This document shows positions 1 to 6,047 of a DNA stretch of 6,938 bases, piece by piece (the first letter of the stretch is position 1; each line of letters begins with the position of its first letter). Under the pieces are notes generated by a model. It did not search any database, was not told where the DNA came from, and saw nothing but the letters and a program-made list of their open reading frames with translations. Both the position numbers and the translations under genes were made by a program. Source of the stretch: Flavobacteriales bacterium (GTDB lineage: Bacteria; Bacteroidota; Bacteroidia; Flavobacteriales; JADGDT01); assembly GCA_023145275.1 (NCBI GenBank), contig JAGLEB010000043.1, positions 1 to 6,938 on the forward strand, given 5' to 3'.

Positions 1-65
1 AAACCTGTCATGTATTAAGTTTTAGGTGATTACAATAGGTGCGAAACTTTAGTTATATATAAAAT

Positions 66-96
66 AAAAAAAGTCAGCATAAAGATGCTGACTTTT
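66..96 (-). terminator. Intrinsic terminator of the tRNA-His unit
   Basis: An 8-bp perfect stem (73-80 with 85-92, GTCAGCAT/ATGCTGAC) closes a 4-nt loop at 81-84. Flanking A and T runs (69-72 and 93-96) extend it to 12 bp. Read on the minus strand, the stem is followed by a run of seven U from 72-66, then A and four more U. It starts about 10 nt beyond the end of the second tRNA, where a rho-independent terminator is expected. The structure is nearly symmetrical, so it could also stop plus-strand transcription entering from the left. Confidence 0.88.
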
Positions 97-105
97 AATA
101 TAAGG

Positions 106-180
106 GGTGAAAGACGGGATTCGAACCCGCGACCCTCGGTACCACAAACCGATGCTCTAACCAACTGAGCTACAATCACC
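106..180 (-). tRNA. tRNA-His (anticodon GTG), downstream copy
   Basis: The minus strand folds into a full cloverleaf. The D arm is GCTC/GAGC, the anticodon stem TCGGT/ACCGA encloses the loop TTGTGGT with anticodon GTG, and the T arm is GCGGG TTCGAAT CCCGT. The extra G at -1 (180) can pair with C73 (106), which is the identity element of tRNA-His. In the acceptor stem, pair 4-69 is A-U (176 and 110), while 5-68 and 6-67 are U-U mismatches. CCA is not encoded: C73 is followed by C, C, T, so CCA would be added after transcription. It is the second gene of a tandem pair and differs from the upstream copy at only two positions in the body. Confidence 0.96.
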
Positions 181-205
181 AAGTAATATGGTGTTTTGAT
201 AAAAA

Positions 206-283
206 TGGGGTGGAAGACGGGATTCGAACCCGCGACCCTCGGTACCACAAACCGATGCTCTAACCAACTGAGCTACAACCACC
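206..283 (-). tRNA. tRNA-His (anticodon GTG), promoter-proximal copy
   Basis: This has the same cloverleaf and GTG anticodon as its neighbour, with G-1 at 283 opposite C73 at 209. Pair 4-69 is G-C (279 and 213), where the other copy has A-U; the U-U mismatches at 5-68 and 6-67 are shared. Unlike the other copy, C73 is followed by an encoded CCA (208-206). Corresponding bases of the two genes lie exactly 103 bp apart, and the 25-bp spacer (181-205) shows no other gene. A single transcript from the promoter at 298-329 would carry both tRNAs and end at the hairpin at 66-96. Confidence 0.96.
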
Positions 284-297
284 ATGTTTAGCGGATG

Positions 298-329
298 CAA
301 ATGTAGTAGAATAACGTTGATTAGACAAA
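298..329 (-). promoter_or_regulatory. Bacteroidota-type promoter for the tRNA-His pair
   Basis: On the minus strand, TACATTTG (305-298) matches the Bacteroidota -7 consensus TAnnTTTG at every fixed position. A TTTG -33 element (329-326) lies upstream with a 20-nt spacer, within the usual range. The predicted transcription start is around 291-293, about 8-10 nt before the mature 5' end of the first tRNA. This is the most complete promoter in the window. Confidence 0.8.
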
Positions 330-434
330 TAAATATTTATTTTTTTTATAGAATGAATTATGATCCTGGATACTGCATTTTAAGTAGTTGAAAAATAGTT
401 ATTTGGAAGCTCTTTTTTGATGTAAAAGCTATTG

Positions 435-472
435 TTTAACAAAAATTTATGATAAAGATTATATTTTATCAT
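435..472 (+). promoter_or_regulatory. Possible promoter and dyad upstream of the outer-membrane protein gene
   Basis: TATATTTT (460-467) matches seven of the eight positions of the Bacteroidota -7 box, with a weak TTTA (435-438) 21 nt upstream. It overlaps an inverted repeat of 8 bp per arm, ATGATAAA (449-456) and TTTATCAT (465-472), with an 8-nt spacer. The sequence here is very AT-rich, so both could be chance. The rest of the 227-bp gap between the tRNAs and the gene at 511 shows nothing else on the plus strand. Confidence 0.3.
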
Positions 473-510
473 TAATTTACGTGAGTAAAATCTTATTTTA
501 AATTTATATC

Positions 511-2931
511 GTGATTCGTATATTTACATTAGTATTTATCATCTTTTCATTATTATTTGGTTCGTCGCTTTTTGCTCAAAACAAAAAAACTCTTTCTACT
601 ATGAGAGTTGATATAGCTCCAAATATTGATGGGAATCTAGATGAGAATATTTGGGAGAAATCTCAAAAAGCAATAAATTTTGTTATGTTAGAGCCTGGTG
701 ATGGTACGCCCGAGCGTGAAGCTCAAAGGACTGTTGTTCAGGTGCTTTATGATAATACTGCTATTTATATTGGGGCGACACTCTATGATGATGAACCTAC
801 GAAAATATTAAGAGAGTTAGGCCAAAGAGATGAAGGAGGTAAGAATACTGATATGTTTATTTTCTCTATTAATCCATATAACGATGGTCAGCAGGTCTTC
901 AATTTTATAGTTACTGCAGCTGGTGTCCAAATGGATTCTAAATACACACAAGGAGACGAAGATGCTAATTGGAATGCTGTTTGGGATAGTAAGGTTGTTA
1001 TTGGAGATAAGGGATGGGTAGTAGAAATTAAAATTCCATATTCAGAGTTGCGTTTTCCAGAGAAGAAAGAACAAATATGGGGTTTGAATTTTTTAAGGAC
1101 TGTAAAAAGGCTTAATGAAGAATACACCTGGAATTACATAGATAAATCTGTCGGAGAATTTACTCAACACTACGGTGAGCTAAAGGGAATAACAGACATT
1201 AAGCCTCCAACAAGATTGAGTTTTATGCCGTATGTGTCTGGTTATGTTGATGACTATTCCGATAAAACTAATTTCAGTTATAATTTAGGGATGGATCTAA
1301 AGTATGGAATAAACGAAAGTTTCACTCTAGATATGACTCTTATTCCTGATTTTGGGCAGGCAGCTTACGACGAACAAGTATTAAATTTAGGCCCTTTTGA
1401 GGTTAGATACGATGAGAATAGACAATTTTTCACCGAAGGAACAGAGATGTTCAGTAAAGGTAATTTGTTTTATTCAAGAAGAATTGGTGGTGTTCCATCA
1501 AAATATTATGATGTACAATACGGTACGGATGCTGTAGAATTTGAGATACTAGAGAATCCATCGAAAACGCCACTTATTAATGCCACAAAAGTTTCCGGAA
1601 GAACAAAAGGAGGCTTAGGAGTTGGTGTATTCAATGCTATTACTAATTCTACAACTGCAAAAGTGAAGAGTAGGGATAGGGGCGAAGTAATTGAAATTGA
1701 GACCGAACCCTTAGCAAATTACAATGTTTTTGTATTAGATCAGAGGTTTAACAATAACTCATCTGTTACATTGATAAATACAAATGTGATGAGAAGTGGC
1801 GAGTTTAGAGACGCTAATGTTACAGGATTATTATTTGATATTTCTAACAAGGAAAATTCATATAAAGTTTTTGGAGAAGGTAAATACAGCTATATCGCAG
1901 AACAAATTGATAGTGTAAAACAAGGTTATCAAACTATGTTTGGTATTGAAAAAACCAAGGGTAAATTTAGATTTGAGCACGAAACTAGATTGACTAGTCA
2001 GAATTATGACAATACTGATCTAGGATTTATGAGATATAGTAATATTTGGGAAATAGATACGGATATTTCATATGAAATTTTCGAACCGACAGGTAACTTC
2101 AACTCGTTTAAATTTATATTTGGAGTATTTCACGACAGACAGTTTATGCCTGATCATTTTATTAAAGTAGACCTTCTATTAAGAGGAATGGCTACAACTC
2201 TTGACTTTTTCTCTTTTGGTGGGGATATTAGTGTGTCTCCTGTAGATAAAATAGATTTCTACGAGCCTAGAGTTGAAGGTAGATATTTGAGGATTCCGTC
2301 AAATGCAAAAATCGGGGGGTGGCTGTCTACTGACTTCAGAAAGAAATTTGCCATAGAAGTATATTCCGGGTATAGGAAATTTAGCGATTGGGATAAAGAT
2401 TTTTTCTATTTTGGTATTGAGCCAAGATACAGGGTAAACGATAAATTTGTTTTGAACTTTGAATTAAGCAGATATGTGGTGAATAATGATGTTGGTTTCG
2501 TTGGTTTCGATAATAGTGATATTATTATGGGCTTTAGAGATCAGAAGATTTTAGAAAGTTCGGTGGGAAGCTCTTTCACGTTTAATAATAAAATGTCCAT
2601 GAATCTTAATTTTAGACATTATTGGGCTGATATAGCGTATAGTGATTATAAAAAGCTAACTGACGATGGTTATTTAGATGACACAGGCTATAATAAAGAA
2701 CATGATACTACTTTTAATTCTTGGAATGTAGACCTTAGCTATTCATGGTGGTTTGCTCCAGGAAGTCAGATAAGTGTTTTGTATCGTAATTCTTTACTCT
2801 CAGAATTCGAAACGTCCGGTTTTGATTATTTGGAGAATTTAGAAAAGATGTTTGACAATTCTCCTCAAAATGTTTTATCCATAAAACTTGTTTATTATCT
2901 TGATTATAACAATATAAGACAAATATTCTAG
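511..2931 (+). CDS. DUF5916-family outer-membrane protein with N-terminal CBM9-like domain
   Basis: This 806-residue protein starts with a signal peptide: a basic Arg3, a hydrophobic core to about residue 20, and likely cleavage after LFA (residue 22). Residues about 35-230 resemble the CBM9-like carbohydrate-binding fold that opens this family (NIDGNLDENIW at 38-48, then a WDSKVVIGDKGWVVEIKIP-like strand pair near 158-176). The DUF5916 region follows, with its characteristic segment at about 273-326 (IPDFGQ, ENRQFFTEG, LFYSRRIGG). The rest is rich in alternating aromatic strands and ends in Phe, as outer-membrane beta-barrels often do. I find no cysteine. The length is usual for the family. 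GTG is chosen as start because an in-frame TAA lies at 499-501 and the next ATG (601, residue 31) would remove the signal peptide. The family's function is unknown; a role in surface glycan or metabolite handling is only inferred from the CBM9-like domain. Confidence 0.85.
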   Translation: MIRIFTLVFIIFSLLFGSSLFAQNKKTLSTMRVDIAPNIDGNLDENIWEKSQKAINFVMLEPGDGTPEREAQRTVVQVLYDNTAIYIGATLYDDEPTKILRELGQRDEGGKNTDMFIFSINPYNDGQQVFNFIVTAAGVQMDSKYTQGDEDANWNAVWDSKVVIGDKGWVVEIKIPYSELRFPEKKEQIWGLNFLRTVKRLNEEYTWNYIDKSVGEFTQHYGELKGITDIKPPTRLSFMPYVSGYVDDYSDKTNFSYNLGMDLKYGINESFTLDMTLIPDFGQAAYDEQVLNLGPFEVRYDENRQFFTEGTEMFSKGNLFYSRRIGGVPSKYYDVQYGTDAVEFEILENPSKTPLINATKVSGRTKGGLGVGVFNAITNSTTAKVKSRDRGEVIEIETEPLANYNVFVLDQRFNNNSSVTLINTNVMRSGEFRDANVTGLLFDISNKENSYKVFGEGKYSYIAEQIDSVKQGYQTMFGIEKTKGKFRFEHETRLTSQNYDNTDLGFMRYSNIWEIDTDISYEIFEPTGNFNSFKFIFGVFHDRQFMPDHFIKVDLLLRGMATTLDFFSFGGDISVSPVDKIDFYEPRVEGRYLRIPSNAKIGGWLSTDFRKKFAIEVYSGYRKFSDWDKDFFYFGIEPRYRVNDKFVLNFELSRYVVNNDVGFVGFDNSDIIMGFRDQKILESSVGSSFTFNNKMSMNLNFRHYWADIAYSDYKKLTDDGYLDDTGYNKEHDTTFNSWNVDLSYSWWFAPGSQISVLYRNSLLSEFETSGFDYLENLEKMFDNSPQNVLSIKLVYYLDYNNIRQIF

Positions 2932-2940
2932 TTCTGTATT

Positions 2941-2954
2941 TTTAGGATCCTAAA
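2941..2954. promoter_or_regulatory. 14-bp perfect palindrome, candidate operator
   Basis: TTTAGGATCCTAAA is a perfect dyad with no spacer. It ends 18 bp before the -7 box at 2973-2980, so it covers the position where a -33 element would be expected; no TTTG or TTG is found there. That position suits a dimeric regulator, but no regulator gene lies nearby. With no loop it would make a poor hairpin, so a terminator role for the gene ending at 2931 is unlikely. Confidence 0.35.
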
Positions 2955-2972
2955 CATGTTATTGAATTGTTG

Positions 2973-2980
2973 TATATTTG
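2973..2980 (+). promoter_or_regulatory. Promoter -7 box for the MORN protein-mnmA unit
   Basis: TATATTTG matches TAnnTTTG fully. Transcription would start around 2986-2987, leaving a leader of about 15 nt before the ATG at 3002. The box shows that the in-frame TTG at 2978 cannot be the start codon, because it lies inside the promoter. No convincing -33 element is visible. Confidence 0.65.
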
Positions 2981-3001
2981 CATGTTTTTTTAATAATCAG
3001 A

Positions 3002-3682
3002 ATGAAGAAATTAATACTATTACTTATTATATCATTTCAATCTATCTTTGTTTTAGCACAAGAAAGTGTTAGTAATCTTGATGATAATGGTCTTAAACAC
3101 GGTGTTTGGGTTAAGAGTTATGAAGGCTCTAAGCAGGCGAAAATCATTGGAGAGTTTAAGCATGGAAAAGAGGTGGGGGTTTTTAAATATTATTCAAAAA
3201 GTGGATTACTAATCGCCGAGAATTCCTTTAGTAATAATGGAAGTGTTTGCCATTCCAAAATGTATAATTCTCAGGGCTTGTTAACTGCCGAGGGTGATTA
3301 TCATTCAAAAGTAAAAAATGGAGAATGGAAATATTACAGCTCGAGCTCATATCTTATCTTAAGTGAAAATTATATAGATGGCAAATTAAGTGGTACTAGA
3401 ACTACTTACTATAAGGATGGCAAAATTACAGAGCTAGTACATTATAAAAATGGAGTTCTGAATGGACAATTATTGAGATATACCAACGAAGGAAAAATTA
3501 TTGAGAATCTTTTGTATGTAGATGGAAAGTTAAATGGCGAAGGTAAATATTTCGATGTTGATGGTAAACTTGCATTATCTGGTATGTATAAGAATGATAA
3601 GAAGGTTGGAGATTGGAAACGATATAAGGCTGGAAAGTTTGTTGAGATATTTGATGTAAACAGAAAGAAAGAAAAAAAATAA
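3002..3682 (+). CDS. Secreted MORN_2-repeat protein (YwqK-like)
   Basis: The product has 226 residues from ATG 3002. A signal peptide (KK, then a hydrophobic run, cleavage near VLA-Q at residues 17-20) targets it for export; no lipobox cysteine is present. The remainder is a chain of about seven MORN_2-type units of roughly 22-25 residues, each built around a G.x.G/W..Y..G pattern: for example HGVWVKSY at 33-40, VGVFKYY at 58-64, NGEWKYY at 106-112, NGQLLRY at 154-160, NGEGKYF at 178-184 and VGDWKRY at 202-208. The C-terminus is lysine-rich. Automated annotation often labels such proteins YwqK-family antitoxins; no toxin partner is adjacent and a signal peptide argues against a cytoplasmic antitoxin. 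It lies 3 bp before mnmA, so the two are almost certainly cotranscribed. The molecular role is unknown. Confidence 0.85.
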   Translation: MKKLILLLIISFQSIFVLAQESVSNLDDNGLKHGVWVKSYEGSKQAKIIGEFKHGKEVGVFKYYSKSGLLIAENSFSNNGSVCHSKMYNSQGLLTAEGDYHSKVKNGEWKYYSSSSYLILSENYIDGKLSGTRTTYYKDGKITELVHYKNGVLNGQLLRYTNEGKIIENLLYVDGKLNGEGKYFDVDGKLALSGMYKNDKKVGDWKRYKAGKFVEIFDVNRKKEKK

Positions 3683-3685
3683 TTT

Positions 3686-4873
3686 ATGAAAAAGGTTGTA
3701 GTTGGACTTTCTGGAGGTGTAGACTCTAGCGTTGCAGCTTATGTTCTTAAAGAGCAAGGTTATGATGTTATTGGTGTTTTTATGATTAATTGGCACGATA
3801 CCTCTGTTACTATTTCAGATGAATGCCCGTGGCTAGAAGATTCTAATGATGCAATGATGGTTGCCGATAAACTCGGGATTCCCTTTCAGGTGGTCGACTT
3901 AAGCGAAAAGTATCATGATAAGGTTGTAGACTATATGTTTAGCGAATACGAAAAAGGTAGAACTCCTAATCCTGATGTTCTATGTAATCGTGAGATAAAA
4001 TTTGCTGAATTCATGAAGGTGGCTATAGATTTGGGCGCCGATTTTGTTGCTACAGGTCATTATGCACGTAAAGAGGAAGAAGTAATAAACGGCGAGAGAG
4101 TATATAAATTAATAGCTGGGAAAGACAATAATAAAGATCAATCATATTTTCTGTGTCAACTGTCGAGTGAACAATTGGCAAAATCACTTTTTCCAATCGG
4201 CGAGATGACAAAACCTGAAGTTCGAGAGTTAGCTAAAGAACTAGATTTAGTTACTGCCGAAAAGAAAGATTCTCAAGGAATTTGCTTTGTTGGAAAAGTG
4301 AAATTACCTGATTTCTTAAAGCAAAAGCTTAAAGCTAAAGAAGGTAATATTGTAGAGATGTTGCGCGATAGTGAGAAGTATAAGTCTGTTCCTGAATCGT
4401 TTGATTCTAAAGAAGATGAATTAAAGTTTTTGTCTACTAGAATAGTTTATGCCGAAGGAGATGGACAAGTAGTAGGAAGTCATCAAGGAGCTCATTTCTT
4501 CACTAAAGGTCAAAGAAAAGGACTAGGAGTAGGGGGGAAAATAGAACCTCTTTTTGTAATTGAGACCGATGTGATTAATAATATTGTTTATACAGGGCAA
4601 GGTCATACTCATCCTGGTTTATTGCGTAGAGCACTTTTTATTACAAATGAGGAGTTACATTGGGTTAGAGAAGATCTAAAGCTTGCCGATGGCGAGACTA
4701 TGGATGTTGATGCCCGAATTAGGTATAGGCAGCCATTACAAAAAGCTAAATTATATAAAGTAAATGAAGGTTTATATATAGAGTTCGAAAAATATCAATC
4801 AGCAATATCAGAAGGACAATTTGCTGCATGGTATATTGGAGAGGAACTTATAGGTTCTGGAGTCATTAATTAG
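3686..4873 (+). CDS. mnmA: tRNA-specific 2-thiouridylase MnmA
   Basis: MnmA is the cytoplasmic enzyme that adenylates and then thiolates uridine 34 of tRNA-Lys, -Glu and -Gln. The 395-residue product has the N-type ATP pyrophosphatase P-loop SGGVDSS (9-15) and the substrate motif TPNPDVLCNREIKF, with the expected catalytic Cys100. The partner Cys200 lies in DSQGICFVGK, and ATGHYAR at 122-128 is also conserved. GQRKGLGVGG (275-284) marks the MnmA central domain, followed by the C-terminal beta-barrel. The protein is longer than the E. coli enzyme (about 370 residues), chiefly because of roughly 30-35 extra residues at about 224-260 between the Cys200 motif and the GQRKGLG motif. The gene follows the MORN-protein gene by 3 bp and has no promoter of its own in view. 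Confidence 0.97.
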   Translation: MKKVVVGLSGGVDSSVAAYVLKEQGYDVIGVFMINWHDTSVTISDECPWLEDSNDAMMVADKLGIPFQVVDLSEKYHDKVVDYMFSEYEKGRTPNPDVLCNREIKFAEFMKVAIDLGADFVATGHYARKEEEVINGERVYKLIAGKDNNKDQSYFLCQLSSEQLAKSLFPIGEMTKPEVRELAKELDLVTAEKKDSQGICFVGKVKLPDFLKQKLKAKEGNIVEMLRDSEKYKSVPESFDSKEDELKFLSTRIVYAEGDGQVVGSHQGAHFFTKGQRKGLGVGGKIEPLFVIETDVINNIVYTGQGHTHPGLLRRALFITNEELHWVREDLKLADGETMDVDARIRYRQPLQKAKLYKVNEGLYIEFEKYQSAISEGQFAAWYIGEELIGSGVIN

Positions 4874-4994
4874 GGTCTCTTAGATTGCTATGAAATTTTG
4901 CCATGGCGTATGAAAAACTTCAAGGTTGTGATGAATTAGGACATTTGGTCTCATTTATTAATTTTTTAACAACATAACATGCAAATAATTTTAC

Positions 4995-5002
4995 TACTTT
5001 TG
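4995..5002 (+). promoter_or_regulatory. Promoter -7 box for lpxD, abutting the start codon
   Basis: TACTTTTG matches TAnnTTTG fully. Its last base is 6 nt before the ATG at 5008, so transcription would begin at or within a base or two of the start codon. No clear -33 TTG is found 19-21 nt upstream. The in-frame GTG at 5002 begins with the last base of the box and is therefore not a credible start. The rest of the 134-bp gap after mnmA (4874-4994) shows no terminator hairpin and no gene. Confidence 0.6.
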
Positions 5003-5007
5003 TGATA

Positions 5008-6030
5008 ATGAATTTTACAGCATCTGACATAGCAGGAATTCTTCATGGGGAAATTGAAGGAAATCCAAACGTAACAGTCAATAATTTAGCAAAAATTGAA
5101 GAGGGGAAACCGGGTACTCTAACATTCTTGTCTAATCCGAAATATACATCCTTTATTTATTCTACAAATTCTTCTATAGTTATTGTAGCTAATGACTTTA
5201 AACCTGAAAAAGAGATAAGTGCAACTCTAATTAAGGTTGAGGATCCTTATCAAGCTTTTTCAACATTATTAGAGTATTACAATACGGTGAAACTTGATAA
5301 AGCAGGTATTGAGAAACCAGTATTTATCGCAGAATCAGCAAAATATGGCGATGGTATATATATCGGTGCTTTTGCCTATATTGGCGAGAATGTTGTTCTT
5401 GGTGAAAACGTAAAAATATATCCAAATGTTTTCATTGGCGATAATGTTAGTATAGGTGATGATACAACACTTTTTGCTGGAGTTAAAATATATTCCGAAA
5501 CTATAATAGGAAAGAACTGTAATATTCATTCAGGAACTGTAATAGGTTCAGATGGGTTTGGTTTTGCACCTAATTCTGGAGATAAATTTTTAAAAATACC
5601 TCAAATTGGGAATGTTCTTATTGAAGATTTTGTAGAAATTGGAGCAGGATCAACAATCGATAGGGCAACTTTAGGGTCTACAATAATCCGACAAGGTGTT
5701 AAATTAGATAATCAAATACAGATAGCTCACAATGTAGAGATTGGGAAGAATACTGTTATTGCAGCACAAACTGGAATAGCTGGCTCGTCGAAAGTAGGAG
5801 AGAGATGTATGATTGGTGGCCAAGTTGGTATGGTTGGACATATTACTATTGGTGATGATGTGAAAATAGCTGCGCAAACTGGAATTAACTCGAGTGTAGG
5901 TAGTAATATTACAATACAAGGCACTCCAGCAATGCCAATAAACGATTTTAATAAGTCTTATGTTTATTTCAGGAAATTTCCTGAATTAGTGACTAGACTT
6001 AATCAATTAGAGAAAAATAATAATAAATAG
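5008..6030 (+). CDS. lpxD: UDP-3-O-(3-hydroxyacyl)glucosamine N-acyltransferase LpxD
   Basis: LpxD transfers a 3-hydroxyacyl chain from acyl carrier protein to the 2-amino group of UDP-3-O-acyl-glucosamine, the third step of lipid A synthesis, in the cytoplasm. From ATG 5008 the protein has 340 residues, the normal length. Residues 1-100 form the uridine-binding N-terminal domain (opening FTASDIAGILHG; GTLTFLSNPKY at 36-46). Residues about 105-310 are left-handed beta-helix hexapeptide repeats ([IV]G-x4). The C-terminal part (about 312-340) is helical. The catalytic histidine is His241 in LDNQIQIAHNVEIG, and His278 in GMVGHITIG corresponds to a second conserved histidine of the family. ATG 5008 is preferred over GTG 5002, which overlaps the promoter. 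lpxC follows after 17 bp, so the two form one operon. Confidence 0.96.
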   Translation: MNFTASDIAGILHGEIEGNPNVTVNNLAKIEEGKPGTLTFLSNPKYTSFIYSTNSSIVIVANDFKPEKEISATLIKVEDPYQAFSTLLEYYNTVKLDKAGIEKPVFIAESAKYGDGIYIGAFAYIGENVVLGENVKIYPNVFIGDNVSIGDDTTLFAGVKIYSETIIGKNCNIHSGTVIGSDGFGFAPNSGDKFLKIPQIGNVLIEDFVEIGAGSTIDRATLGSTIIRQGVKLDNQIQIAHNVEIGKNTVIAAQTGIAGSSKVGERCMIGGQVGMVGHITIGDDVKIAAQTGINSSVGSNITIQGTPAMPINDFNKSYVYFRKFPELVTRLNQLEKNNNK

Positions 6031-6047
6031 TATATTAAGTATTTGTT

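Noticed and set aside
25..31. GGTGATT on the plus strand, matching the 5' end of the downstream tRNA-His, as a possible tRNA remnant
   Set aside because: The match is only seven bases, and no D, anticodon or T arm follows; best read as chance.
30..248. Minus-strand open frame of 72 codons across the tRNA region
   Set aside because: It is a translation of the two tRNA-His genes and the terminator; the repeated peptide segments simply reflect the duplicated tRNA.
888..1127. Minus-strand open frame inside the outer-membrane protein gene
   Set aside because: It is a shadow of a well-supported gene, with no promoter or recognisable domain.
1935..1942. TATGTTTG inside the outer-membrane protein gene, a perfect -7 match
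   Set aside because: It encodes conserved-looking coding sequence (Thr-Met-Phe-Gly context), and no gene starts nearby downstream; such 6-base-specific matches occur by chance in AT-rich DNA.
2978..3001. N-terminal extension of the MORN protein from TTG 2978
   Set aside because: The TTG lies within the promoter -7 box, and the extension would bury the signal peptide; ATG 3002 gives a normal one.
3002..3682. YwqK-type antitoxin of a toxin-antitoxin system
   Set aside because: No toxin gene is adjacent, the neighbour is mnmA, and the protein has an export signal.
4874..4994. Small gene, riboswitch or terminator between mnmA and lpxD
   Set aside because: Only a 7-codon ATG frame (from 4890) and an 8-bp palindrome, GCCATGGC (4900-4907), are present; there is no stable hairpin with a U tract. 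The two GGTCTC copies (4874 and 4947) look like chance.
5335..5924. Three minus-strand open frames within lpxD
   Set aside because: These mirror the hexapeptide-repeat coding sequence of lpxD; none has independent support.
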